In this document: piece after piece, positions 1 to 6,816 of the stretch
Position numbering within the stretch: position 1 is the first letter of the stretch
Layout: every line of letters begins with the position of its first letter
Origin: JAZSQT01 sp045538075
GTDB lineage: Bacteria > Chrysiogenota > Deferribacteres > Deferribacterales > Mucispirillaceae
DNA: 7,401 nt
NCBI GenBank assembly: GCA_045538075.1
Contig: JAZSQT010000006.1
Location: 1 to 7,401 of the forward strand
Direction of reading: 5' to 3'
The notes under the pieces: model-generated
Seen by the model: the letters and a program-made list of their open reading frames with translations, nothing else
What the model was told of the DNA's origin: nothing
The model's database searches: none
Program-made: the position numbers and the translations under genes

Positions 1-153
1 ATAAAGGTTTATAAAAGAATAATACTAAAACATATTTACAATTTTTACAATATAGTATTTATTTAATATTATTAATCATTATTAGTATCTTCGCCTTTAA
101 TAATACGTATATTTAAATTAATTAAACTTATGTTAAAAAAACTTCTAAGGTTA

Positions 154-180
154 TTTACAAATTTATCATTTCAATATAAT
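154..180 (+). promoter_or_regulatory. Probable sigma70-type promoter for the symporter-cupin pair
   Basis: TTTACA at 154-159 and a consensus TATAAT at 175-180 are separated by 15 bases, slightly shorter than the usual 16-18. Transcription would begin near 187 and leave a leader of about 20 bases before the ATG at 209, which is preceded by GAGGG at 198-202. The rest of 1-208 is very AT-rich and shows no gene or strong hairpin. Chance matches are common in such DNA, so this is a moderate call. Confidence 0.45.
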
Positions 181-208
181 CTTACTTATTAAATTTTGAG
201 GGTAAAAA

Positions 209-1405
209 ATGAATAATGTAGAAACATTCAAAAAAGGTAAGTTAAGCCTACTTACAAAAATTATTATTGCAATTATTTTAGGCATAATATGTGGCAATTT
301 CTTTCCTGAATGGTTAGTTCGCTCTTTTATGGTTATAAATTCAATTTTCGGCAATTTTTTAAGTTTTATTATACCGTTATTAATCGTTGGTTTAATTGCT
401 CCAGGTATTGCTGATTTAGGCTCAAGGGCTGGAAAACTTCTTCTTATAACAATAGCAATTGCTTACATTTCTACTATCTCTTTTGGATTTTTAACGTATA
501 TTATATGCTCTATATTTTTTCCTACTCTTATTGAAAGTGGCTCAATGAGTAGTGCCGTTGATGCTGGCAGTGGATTAAGTGCTTTCTTTACAATACCTAT
601 GCCACCTATTGTTGGAGTTACAAGTGCATTAGTATTAGCTTTCGTGTTAGGATTTGGTCTTTCATCTATTAAAGGCACTAAGCTAAAAGATGTATTATCT
701 GACTTTAGAGATATTATATATAATGTAATACTAAAAATTATTATACCACTATTACCCTTATACATTTTTACAATATTTTTAAATATTACTGCCGATGGAA
801 AAATTGGTGGAATTGTATTAATTTTCATAAAAATTATTTTATTTATTTTTGCTTTAACAGTTATTTTACTATTTATAGAATTTGTAATAGCTGGTTTAAT
901 TGCAAAGAAAAACCCTATTACTCTTATTAAAACAATGCTTCCAGCCTACGTTACTGCTTTAGGCACCTCTTCATCTGCTGCAACTATTCCAGTTACATAT
1001 AACCAAGTAGTTAAAACTGGTGTTAAAGAAGAGCTATCAAGTTTCGTTGTGCCTCTTTGTGCTACAATACATATGCCTGGAAGTATTACAAAAATCGTTG
1101 CTTGTGCTTTAGCTATTATTATTAGCACTAATATGGATATATCTTTTCTCCAATTTGCTGGGTTTATATTTATGTTAAGTATGGCTATGGTTGCTGCTCC
1201 TGGTGTTCCAGGTGGAGCTATTATGGCAGCTATTGGTGTTCTTGCTGCAAATCTCGGATTCAACGAAACTACCCAAGCATTAATGATAGCATTATATATT
1301 GTTATGGATAGCTTTGGAACTGCAACAAATGTAACTTGTGATGGTGCTATAGCTCAAATAATCAACAAAATATATGATAGATATAATTTTTCTAAAGAGG
1401 GTTAA
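209..1405 (+). CDS. Dicarboxylate/amino acid:cation symporter (DAACS/SDF family)
   Basis: This is a multi-pass inner-membrane secondary transporter of the sodium:dicarboxylate symporter family (the GltPh, GltP, SstT fold), 398 residues, a normal length. Its C-terminal half holds the family landmarks. The serine-rich HP1 tip is TSSSAAT at 253-259. The TM7 motif position reads IHMPGS (287-292) where GltPh has INMDGT. The HP2 loop is APGVPGG (330-336). TM8 has D367, N374 and D378, matching GltPh D394, N401 and D405. The GltPh arginine R397, which holds the substrate's side-chain carboxylate, is G370 here. From family knowledge this argues against aspartate or glutamate as substrate and favours a neutral or otherwise different organic substrate; the changed TM7 motif may also alter cation sites. 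The ATG at 209 has GAGGG 6 bases upstream. The cupin gene begins 3 bases after the stop. The family is certain; the substrate is unknown. Confidence 0.93.
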   Translation: MNNVETFKKGKLSLLTKIIIAIILGIICGNFFPEWLVRSFMVINSIFGNFLSFIIPLLIVGLIAPGIADLGSRAGKLLLITIAIAYISTISFGFLTYIICSIFFPTLIESGSMSSAVDAGSGLSAFFTIPMPPIVGVTSALVLAFVLGFGLSSIKGTKLKDVLSDFRDIIYNVILKIIIPLLPLYIFTIFLNITADGKIGGIVLIFIKIILFIFALTVILLFIEFVIAGLIAKKNPITLIKTMLPAYVTALGTSSSAATIPVTYNQVVKTGVKEELSSFVVPLCATIHMPGSITKIVACALAIIISTNMDISFLQFAGFIFMLSMAMVAAPGVPGGAIMAAIGVLAANLGFNETTQALMIALYIVMDSFGTATNVTCDGAIAQIINKIYDRYNFSKEG

Positions 1406-1408
1406 ACT

Positions 1409-1759
1409 ATGGTAATAAAGTTTAAAGATATTTATCCAGAAGAACTTAAAGCTCCACGTGGTGGTAAAGGCACTGCTTCTGCCATGTCTTATCTTGCAAT
1501 GAGAGGCATAAAAGGCACTTTTAAAACTTTTAATATGATGAGTTTAGATCCAAATTCTGCAATTGGATACCATAAACACGAAACAGATGCAGAATGTTAT
1601 TTATTGATAGAAGGTCAAGCAAGATATAATGATAACGGAGAAATTTTTGTTGTTGATGAGGGCGATTTAATGTTTTGCGATAAAGGGCAAAGCCACGCAA
1701 TAGAAACAATCGGCTCTGAGGGAATTACTTTTCTTGCTTTTATTATGGATATAGAGTAG
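1409..1759 (+). CDS. Small single-domain cupin protein
   Basis: A 116-residue soluble protein with one cupin beta-barrel. Cupin motif 1 is seen as H55, H57, E62 and G69 (GYHKHETDAECYLLIEG), and motif 2 as G85, D86, G93 and H96. Together these give the usual 3-His/1-Glu metal site. The proline usual in motif 2 is replaced by D91. Single-domain cupins of this size include isomerases, dioxygenases and sugar- or ligand-binding proteins, so the reaction cannot be named. The ribosome-binding site AAAGAGGG lies inside the last codons of the symporter gene, and only 3 bases separate the two frames, so translation is probably coupled. The pairing suggests the cupin acts on, or senses, whatever the symporter imports; that is inference. 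No transcription terminator is visible behind it. Confidence 0.88.
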   Translation: MVIKFKDIYPEELKAPRGGKGTASAMSYLAMRGIKGTFKTFNMMSLDPNSAIGYHKHETDAECYLLIEGQARYNDNGEIFVVDEGDLMFCDKGQSHAIETIGSEGITFLAFIMDIE

Positions 1760-1762
1760 GAT
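1734..1762 (+). promoter_or_regulatory. Possible promoter for ndk
   Basis: TTGCTT at 1734-1739 and TAGGAT at 1757-1762 have ideal 17-base spacing and overlap the end of the cupin gene. The predicted start near 1769 would give ndk a leader of about 40 bases. The -10 box matches the consensus at only four of six positions. Read-through from the cupin gene is an alternative, since no terminator separates them. Confidence 0.3.
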
Positions 1763-1807
1763 ACTTGCCGAATATATTTGAAAAAATTAAATTAGGAGAC
1801 TTTTAAA

Positions 1808-2224
1808 ATGTTACAAAAAACTTTTGCAATTATTAAACCAGACGCCGTTGCTGCTAAAAATGCCGGCAAAATTATTGACAGAATTGAAGCTGAAGGCTTT
1901 ACTATCAAAGCAATGAAAAAAATTCATATGACTAAAAAAGTAGCAGAAAAATTCTATTACGTTCATAGAGAACGCCCTTTTTACAACGACCTTACAGATT
2001 TTATGAGTTCTGGTCCTTGTATAGTTATGTGCCTTGAAAAAGAAGAGGCTATTAAAGGCTGGCGTGAGCTTATGGGAGCAACTAACCCAGAAGCAGCAGA
2101 AAGTAATACTTTACGCAAACTTTATGGCAAAAATATTGACAATAATGCCGTTCACGGTTCAGATGCACCAGAAACAGCAACAGAAGAATTATCTTTCTTC
2201 TTTGCTGGAACTGAATACGTATAA
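1808..2224 (+). CDS. ndk: Nucleoside diphosphate kinase
   Basis: Cytoplasmic enzyme that transfers the gamma-phosphate of ATP to other (d)NDPs through a phosphohistidine, balancing NTP and dNTP pools. The 138-residue length is typical of bacterial Ndk. The active-site signature NAVHGSDAPE is present with catalytic H116. The N-terminal strand FAIIKPDAV with K10, the RPFYNDL segment (56-62) and ATNPEAAESNTLRKLYG (91-107) are also canonical. AGGAG at 1794-1798 is well placed for the ATG. The gene stands 48 bases after the cupin gene and ends at a strong hairpin terminator shared with the convergent htpX. Nothing appears truncated or unusual. Confidence 0.98.
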   Translation: MLQKTFAIIKPDAVAAKNAGKIIDRIEAEGFTIKAMKKIHMTKKVAEKFYYVHRERPFYNDLTDFMSSGPCIVMCLEKEEAIKGWRELMGATNPEAAESNTLRKLYGKNIDNNAVHGSDAPETATEELSFFFAGTEYV

Positions 2225-2246
2225 AAATTCAAAATATAAAACAAAT

Positions 2247-2276
2247 AAAAAAGGTGGATAAATTCCACCTTTTTTT
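2247..2276. terminator. Bidirectional intrinsic terminator between ndk and htpX
   Basis: An A-rich run followed by GGTGGA (2253-2258), a 5-base loop, TCCACC (2264-2269) and a run of T forms a rho-independent hairpin. The A run on the left reads as a T run on the other strand, so it can stop ndk transcripts going right and htpX transcripts going left. It lies 23 bases after the ndk stop and 13 bases beyond the htpX stop, which fits that double role. Confidence 0.9.
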
Positions 2277-2288
2277 ATTATCTAAAAA

Positions 2289-3173
2289 TTACTCAAAATT
2301 TACTGGTTTATTTCTTGCCATTGCTTGCAATTTTTCAATTCTTTTTTCTACTGGTGGGTGAGTTGAAAATAAATTCATTACAGAACCACCAGAAAGAGGG
2401 TTCATTATAAACATATGTGCAGTAGCAGGTTTTGCATTCTCCATAGGTGCATGTTCTACACCGTAAGAAATTTTGTGTAACGCAGAAGCTAAAGCAAGAG
2501 GGTTGCCACAAAGACTTGCACCTCTTTCATCGGCTAAATATTCTCTTGATCTTGATACTGCCATTTGCACAAGCATTGCAGCAATAGGTGCAATAATCAT
2601 TATCGCAATACCTGCAATCATTCCTAAAGGTGATGAATTTTCGCTATCTTCGTTATTGTTTCCACCACCAAAAATCATACCCCATTTAAAAATATCTGCA
2701 ATAGTCATAATAGCACCAGCTATAGTTGCAGCAATAGTGCCTATCAATATATCTCTACCATGAACGTGGGCTAACTCGTGGGCTATTACTCCCTCTAATT
2801 CTTCATCTGTAAGCATATTCATTAAAGTATTTGTAACAGCTACAGCTGCATTTTGTGGGTTTCGACCTGTTGCAAAAGCATTAGGCGTGCCAGATGGAAT
2901 AATATAAACTTTTGGCATTGGCAAATTGCCACGTGTAGCAAGTTTGCGAACTATACCATATAATTTTGGAGCTTCTGCCTCTGTAACTTGAGTAGCTTTA
3001 TACATTGATAAAACTATCTTATCACTAAACCAATAAGAACCAAAATTCATAACAAATGCCATAACAAATGCTATAATTGCGCCAGTTTTACCACCTATTA
3101 AACTACCAATAAAAATAAATAACACCGTTAAAAGTGTTAATAAAAATGCTGTTTTTAATGTGTTTGCGTTCAT
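2289..3173 (-). CDS. htpX: HtpX-type membrane zinc metalloprotease
   Basis: Inner-membrane M48-family protease that degrades damaged or misassembled membrane proteins, functionally overlapping FtsH in well-studied bacteria. The protein has 294 residues, close to E. coli HtpX. Two hydrophobic N-terminal segments (about 8-27 and 29-50) precede the catalytic domain. The zinc motif HELAHVHGRD has H132, E133 and H136, and the third ligand is E211 in SREYLADERGA. Further hydrophobic segments lie near 143-161 and 185-205, and the FSTHPP motif (269-274) is typical of the family. A glycine/asparagine-rich acidic stretch (about 169-180) separates the last two hydrophobic parts. The ATG is preceded by AAGAGG on the minus strand. 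The gene is convergent with ndk and lies downstream of the DUF116 gene with about 100 bases between them. Confidence 0.97.
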   Translation of the reverse strand: MNANTLKTAFLLTLLTVLFIFIGSLIGGKTGAIIAFVMAFVMNFGSYWFSDKIVLSMYKATQVTEAEAPKLYGIVRKLATRGNLPMPKVYIIPSGTPNAFATGRNPQNAAVAVTNTLMNMLTDEELEGVIAHELAHVHGRDILIGTIAATIAGAIMTIADIFKWGMIFGGGNNNEDSENSSPLGMIAGIAIMIIAPIAAMLVQMAVSRSREYLADERGASLCGNPLALASALHKISYGVEHAPMENAKPATAHMFIMNPLSGGSVMNLFSTHPPVEKRIEKLQAMARNKPVNFE

Positions 3174-3215
3174 TTTTTCCTCTTATTTTTATGTAATTTT
3201 TTATAAATTCAAATT

Positions 3216-3243
3216 AAAATATACTTTCTTGTATCTTTCACAA
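3216..3243 (-). promoter_or_regulatory. Possible htpX promoter
   Basis: Read on the minus strand, TTGTGA (3243-3238) and TATTTT (3221-3216) are spaced by 16 bases, upstream of htpX in the gap behind the DUF116 gene. No convincing terminator was found in that gap, so read-through from the fmt-DUF116 unit into htpX is also possible. The match is weak and the DNA is very AT-rich. Confidence 0.27.
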
Positions 3244-3272
3244 TGTTATTGCAAAGAAGTAATACAATAAAT

Positions 3273-4031
3273 CTACCTTTTAAGTTGTTGCATTAATTCG
3301 TTTATACTATCTATATTAACAGTTGTATTTACACAATGACCGTTTGGCCTACTATTTAGCACTCCTAAAACATTTAACGGCAAGGTATCTCTAATGCCAC
3401 TTAATAAATCTCTCTCACAAGCTACTGCTAAAACCATACTTGGCTTTACTTCAGCTACTTGTTTTCTTGCCATAGTGCCACCATTTGCAACTGATATACT
3501 GACATTAAATTTATCTGAAAGTTCAATAAGCCCAGCAATAACACACTTTCCACACATTTTGCAGTTTCTTATATCATAAGTTAATTTAATACCACAAGTA
3601 TTTAATTGAACACAATGAGGCAGAAGCAATAATATATTTGATAACTGCATATTTTTTGATTTATTAATAAGAAATTTATTATTTAAATCAATATACGTTC
3701 TAATAACTTTTTCACTATCAAGCCACGTTCTTTTAGCTATAGATTTTGATACTGGTGCTAAATACATCATTAAAATATATCTTATTGATAAAAATGGAAG
3801 CAAATCTTTCTTTAATACAATAGATAAAAACAAAATGATTGATAATATAATACAGATTAACATTAATACATATATTAACGTTAAACCAATATCCATAAAT
3901 AACGGAAAAAAGTGAGATATTGCTGAAAAAACCACAAAAACAGACGCTACCATCAAACCGTATAGTATCCATAAACTTGCAATAGATAGCAAAAGAGTAG
4001 TAGCTAAATTATACGTATTAGAGCTATTCAA
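3273..4031 (-). CDS. DUF116-family membrane protein with conserved cysteines
   Basis: 252 residues of unknown biochemical function. Two N-terminal membrane segments (about 13-38 and 48-72) are followed by a cytoplasmic domain rich in cysteines: C140 in LLPHC, C146, the cluster C157-x2-C160-x2-C163 (CKMCGKC), C205 and C233. The LPHC and CxxCGxC motifs with a downstream NGGT and ACERDL are what I recognise as DUF116, a family often beside fmt. The cysteine pattern suggests metal or Fe-S binding, which is inference. The start is a TTG (4031-4029) overlapping the fmt stop region by 8 bases; AGG at 4042-4040 sits 8 bases upstream of it. The next in-frame Met (residue 27) would remove most of the first membrane segment, so TTG is preferred. 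Translation is probably coupled to fmt. Confidence 0.85.
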   Translation of the reverse strand: MNSSNTYNLATTLLLSIASLWILYGLMVASVFVVFSAISHFFPLFMDIGLTLIYVLMLICIILSIILFLSIVLKKDLLPFLSIRYILMMYLAPVSKSIAKRTWLDSEKVIRTYIDLNNKFLINKSKNMQLSNILLLLPHCVQLNTCGIKLTYDIRNCKMCGKCVIAGLIELSDKFNVSISVANGGTMARKQVAEVKPSMVLAVACERDLLSGIRDTLPLNVLGVLNSRPNGHCVNTTVNIDSINELMQQLKR

Positions 4032-4947
4032 ATTTTTTTCCTACAGATAGAGAAAAACCAGCCATAAAACTTTTAGCGTCCATACGTTTTTTGCCTTCTA
4101 ATTGGACTTCTTTAACAATCAAGCCACCTTTTGACGTTGCTACAGAAAAAGATGTTTTATCTATATTGTAAATAGAGCCAACCTCTGATGATATTTCGTT
4201 ATTATCAACATCTGCATCAAAAAATTTAATAAGTTTACCGTCTATATGGGTATATACTGCTGGCCAAGGATAAAAGCCTCTGATTTCTCTTTCAATTAAT
4301 ACTGCTTCTTTATTCCAGTCAATTAATCCGTCATCTTTTTTCATCATTGGAGCAATAGTAGCGTTATTATTGTCTTGCTTTTTCGGTGTAATATTTGAAA
4401 AATTATTTAAAGTTTCAATTAATAAATCTGCACCTAATTTAGAAAGCTCATTAGATAAAGTTTCTGCATTTTTATTATTAATTTCTGTTTCTGCCATTAA
4501 TAATATATCGCCAGTATCCATACCCTTATCCATAAACATAGTAGATACACCAGTAACTTTATCTCCATTGATAATAGCCCAGTTTACTGGAGCAGCACCA
4601 CGATACTTTGGTAATAAAGAAAAATGAACATTAACTGGAGCAAATTTTGGCAAAGCTAAAATTTCTTCCGGCAAAATTTTGCCATAGGCTGCTACAGCAT
4701 AAAAATCTGCATCAACACTTTTTAGCTTTTCATACGCTTCTTGATTATTTTTTAACTTTTCTGGCTGATATACTTCTATACCCTTACTGACTGCAAACTC
4801 TTTAACTGGACAAGCCTGCATTTTGTTGCCCCTGCCTTTAGGCTTGTCTGGTTGAGTAACCACCAAAGGAATATCGTAACCATTGTTATACAACGCCTCA
4901 ATGCATGGCACGGCAATTTGAGGAGTTCCCATAAAAATAATCTTCAT
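4024..4947 (-). CDS. fmt: Methionyl-tRNA formyltransferase
   Basis: Cytoplasmic enzyme that uses 10-formyltetrahydrofolate to formylate Met-tRNA for translation initiation. The length of 307 residues is normal. The Rossmann-like N-terminus MKIIFMGTPQIAVP, the PDKPKGRG loop (33-40, part of the tRNA-contact insertion) and the signature SLLPKYRGAAP (110-120) are present. The catalytic residues N106, H108 and D144 align with E. coli N108, H110 and D146. The C-terminal OB-like domain carries REIRGFYPWPAVYT, also canonical. There is no def (peptide deformylase) gene next to it in this window. The ATG has no purine-rich ribosome-binding site: the bases just upstream read ATCACCTT. A promoter directly in front suggests the mRNA begins at the ATG. 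The DUF116 gene overlaps its end. Confidence 0.97.
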   Translation of the reverse strand: MKIIFMGTPQIAVPCIEALYNNGYDIPLVVTQPDKPKGRGNKMQACPVKEFAVSKGIEVYQPEKLKNNQEAYEKLKSVDADFYAVAAYGKILPEEILALPKFAPVNVHFSLLPKYRGAAPVNWAIINGDKVTGVSTMFMDKGMDTGDILLMAETEINNKNAETLSNELSKLGADLLIETLNNFSNITPKKQDNNNATIAPMMKKDDGLIDWNKEAVLIEREIRGFYPWPAVYTHIDGKLIKFFDADVDNNEISSEVGSIYNIDKTSFSVATSKGGLIVKEVQLEGKKRMDAKSFMAGFSLSVGKKFE

Positions 4948-4953
4948 AAGGTG

Positions 4954-4981
4954 ATTATATAATACATTTTTTAATTATCAA
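4954..4981 (-). promoter_or_regulatory. fmt promoter placed for a leaderless transcript
   Basis: On the minus strand TTGATA (4981-4976) and a perfect TATAAT (4959-4954) are separated by 16 bases. Counting the last -10 base as -7, position +1 falls on 4947, the A of the fmt ATG. With no Shine-Dalgarno sequence between the -10 box and the start codon, a leaderless fmt-DUF116 mRNA is the simplest reading. Read-through from pssA, which ends 43 bases upstream without a visible terminator, may add a second transcript. Confidence 0.6.
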
Positions 4982-4990
4982 CAACAAATA

Positions 4991-5752
4991 TTATACTTCT
5001 TCTATTTTTTTATGTTTAGTAATTCTAAAAATAGATAACAATAAGCCAATTACAATATAACTTAAAATTAATATAAAAAATAAAATTTCAAAATAAAGTC
5101 CAACAAAAAATATTAACACCACAAGTATAACTAAAGAATTAAAAGGCTTTCTTTTAAAATAACTCATTTTTTTAAAACTATAAAAAGGGATAGTGCTAAC
5201 CATCAAAAACGCAAGTATATATATACTAACGATAAAAAATACCGATAAAAATGTTTTATCTAAATTAAGCCCTAATTTATTTACAAAAATCACCCCAGCT
5301 GCAATAAAAGCAGCAGCAGCAGGAATAGGCAAGCCAACAAAATATTCGCTACTAATTTTGCCAGCTTGCACATTAAACCTTGCAAGACGTAAAGCACCAC
5401 AAGCAACAAATAAAAACATAGCCATTAAACCAAGCCTACCAAAAGGAGCAAGCACCCATGAATATACTAATATAGCTGGAGCTACTCCAAAAGAAACTAC
5501 ATCACATAATGAATCAAGCTGAACTCCAAACTCGCTTGTGCCTCTAACTAACCTTGCTACTTTACCATCAAGACCATCAAATAATGCCGATAATATTAAA
5601 GCATACGCAGCATATACAAATTTTCCATCAATAGAAAGAATGATAGAATAAACCCCACACAACAAACCTAAAATAGTGATTGTGTTTGGTAGTATAACAT
5701 TTTTGTTTCTAATAGCTGATCTAATTCTTCCTTGCCTGCTAATAAGCCCCAT
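4991..5752 (-). CDS. pssA: CDP-diacylglycerol-serine O-phosphatidyltransferase (phosphatidylserine synthase)
   Basis: Integral inner-membrane enzyme that condenses CDP-diacylglycerol with L-serine to give phosphatidylserine and CMP. The CDP-alcohol phosphatidyltransferase signature is complete: D59-x2-D62-G63-x2-A66-R67-x8-G76-x3-D80-x3-D84, whose four aspartates bind the metal and catalyse. The 253-residue chain is mostly hydrophobic, with about six to eight membrane segments and a basic C-terminal tail (RITKHKKIEEV). The choice of serine over glycerol-3-phosphate rests on the neighbouring psd and on the family-like N-terminus (NVILPNTITILGLLCGVYSI), as the catalytic motif alone is shared with PgsA. 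It begins 9 bases behind psd, and its AAGGG ribosome-binding site overlaps the psd stop codon, so the two are co-transcribed and probably translationally coupled. Confidence 0.95.
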   Translation of the reverse strand: MGLISRQGRIRSAIRNKNVILPNTITILGLLCGVYSIILSIDGKFVYAAYALILSALFDGLDGKVARLVRGTSEFGVQLDSLCDVVSFGVAPAILVYSWVLAPFGRLGLMAMFLFVACGALRLARFNVQAGKISSEYFVGLPIPAAAAFIAAGVIFVNKLGLNLDKTFLSVFFIVSIYILAFLMVSTIPFYSFKKMSYFKRKPFNSLVILVVLIFFVGLYFEILFFILILSYIVIGLLLSIFRITKHKKIEEV

Positions 5753-5761
5753 TTTTAACCC

Positions 5762-6382
5762 TTAATCATTATCGTATTCGGCAATAATTGTTTCGCCAGC
5801 TTTTACAATATCATCAACATCTACTTTTATATCAAAACTTAAAGGAAAATAATGATCAACCCTTGAAGAAAATTTTATCATACCTACTCTATCACCCATT
5901 GCAAGTGTATCACCTTTTTTAACGTAACTAACTGTTCTTCTTGCAACAAGCCCTGCTACTTGAGCTATTATCATATCACCTTTTGAAGTTTCAAAAGTAA
6001 TTACATTTCTTTCATTAACTATAGATGCATCTTTTTTTGCTGCATTTATAAATTTACCTGGAATATGCTCAACAGATTTAATCGTTCCGGCAAAAGGCAA
6101 CCTGTTAACATGCACTGAAAAAATATTCATAAACACTGCAACTTTTTTGTATTTTACACCGTCAATTTCTGTTTCTGAAATTTCAACAACTTTTCCATCT
6201 GCAGCTGAAACTGCAACATTTTCATCTAAAGGAATACTTCTTTCTGGATCTCTAAAAAACCATATAAAAAGAGCAAGTAAAGCAGCCACTAATATAATCA
6301 ATAACTTAGTAGGCAAGACTATTAATATCAACAAAGTAACTGCTGCAACTATAATATACGGAAAACCCTCTTTAGCAATCAT
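5762..6382 (-). CDS. psd: Phosphatidylserine decarboxylase, short archaeal-type (PSD-A)
   Basis: Pyruvoyl-dependent membrane-associated enzyme that decarboxylates phosphatidylserine to phosphatidylethanolamine, the step after PssA. At 206 residues it is the short PSD-A form. A hydrophobic N-terminus (about 8-43) anchors it, followed by WFFRDPER, then SAADGKV with D62 and FSVHVNR with H91, the likely Asp and His of the self-processing triad. The processing site is KFSSRVDHYFP (170-180). PSD-A enzymes normally have GS before RVD, cut between G and S so that the serine becomes the pyruvoyl group. Here residue 172 is serine (codon TCT) and S173 would be the pyruvoyl precursor. The alpha chain would therefore be residues 173-206. 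AAGAGGTG (6397-6390) is a strong ribosome-binding site 7 bases before the ATG. It is the first gene of the psd-pssA unit. Confidence 0.95.
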   Translation of the reverse strand: MIAKEGFPYIIVAAVTLLILIVLPTKLLIILVAALLALFIWFFRDPERSIPLDENVAVSAADGKVVEISETEIDGVKYKKVAVFMNIFSVHVNRLPFAGTIKSVEHIPGKFINAAKKDASIVNERNVITFETSKGDMIIAQVAGLVARRTVSYVKKGDTLAMGDRVGMIKFSSRVDHYFPLSFDIKVDVDDIVKAGETIIAEYDND

Positions 6383-6422
6383 AAAGTAACACCTCTTAAA
6401 GTATATTTAAACATATTACACT

Positions 6423-6451
6423 ATCTTATTCAATGGAGTTAAGATTGTAAA
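6423..6451 (-). promoter_or_regulatory. Probable promoter of the psd-pssA operon
   Basis: On the minus strand TTTACA (6451-6446) and TAAGAT (6428-6423) are separated by 17 bases. Transcription would begin near 6416, giving a leader of about 34 bases that holds the AAGAGGTG ribosome-binding site. The -10 box matches consensus at four of six positions; TAATAT a few bases downstream is an alternative. Confidence 0.4.
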
Positions 6452-6594
6452 TAAATTTATTAAAAATTTAAATATTTATTTGATTAAATTATGATAATTA
6501 TAGATTTTTAAATGTTAATAACTTATTTGATAGTAAAGATTGTTTATCCGTTATTTTCCATAAAGAACATATATTTTTTTAAATTATTTTTACT

Positions 6595-6694
6595 GGATTA
6601 CTTCGTCGCTTTGCTCCTCGTAATGACTTGTTTTTACGTCTTTAAGTCTTTAAAAGTCACTAGCGAGAAAAACGCCAGTTTTCGTGGCAATCTA
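6595..6694. repeat. Degenerate dispersed palindromic repeat, 'GATTGCTTCG...CTCGCAATGAC' type
   Basis: The first half (6595-6627) begins GGATTACTTCGTCGC and ends CTCGTAATGAC. The second half (6656-6694) begins GTCACTAGCGAG and ends CGTGGCAATCT, so the two halves are rough inverted counterparts around a 28-base AT-rich spacer. I recognise the consensus (GTCATTGCGAGGAGCGAAGCGACGAAGCAATC on the other strand, described here in outline) as an intergenic repeat seen in many unrelated bacterial genomes. Several positions have drifted to A or T, consistent with an old insertion in an AT-rich genome. It is much richer in G and C than the flanking DNA. No open frame with a credible start crosses it. Confidence 0.65.
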
Positions 6695-6816
6695 TATATT
6701 ATACAAAAATTTAGTGATAATATTTATGGTGTTAATTAACTCATTTTAGTGTAAATATTATTTTAAGATAAACTTTCCTAAAGAACACAATTTTTTCTCC
6801 AGAAGTAAAAGCATTC

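Noticed and set aside
21..59. Inverted pair AATACTA / TAGTATT near the window start, considered as a terminator
   Set aside because: The stem is only 7 bp of A and T with a 25-base loop and no following T run.
463..1263. Open frames of 105-121 codons on the minus strand inside the symporter gene
   Set aside because: They lie antisense to a clear transporter with intact family motifs and have compositions expected of shadow frames.
1760..1807. Riboswitch or leader peptide before ndk
   Set aside because: The gap is only 48 bases, with no stem pairs of note, and holds just the ribosome-binding site.
2034..2261. A + strand frame overlapping the end of ndk
   Set aside because: It is a lysine/glutamine-rich shifted frame of ndk with no family features, and it runs into the terminator.
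3733..3972. A minus-strand frame overlapping the DUF116 gene
   Set aside because: It is a shifted frame of the membrane-spanning part of the DUF116 protein and has no independent start signal.
6512..6739. A 75-codon open frame on the + strand rich in hydrophobic residues
   Set aside because: It has no ribosome-binding site, runs through the dispersed repeat at 6595-6694 and into the palindrome's outer edge, and its hydrophobic content simply reflects AT-rich DNA.
6719..6759. Local inverted repeat AATATTTA / TAAATATT
   Set aside because: It is an 8-bp AT-only stem with a 25-base loop; the longer pairing of 6749-6763 with 7286-7300 explains this segment better.
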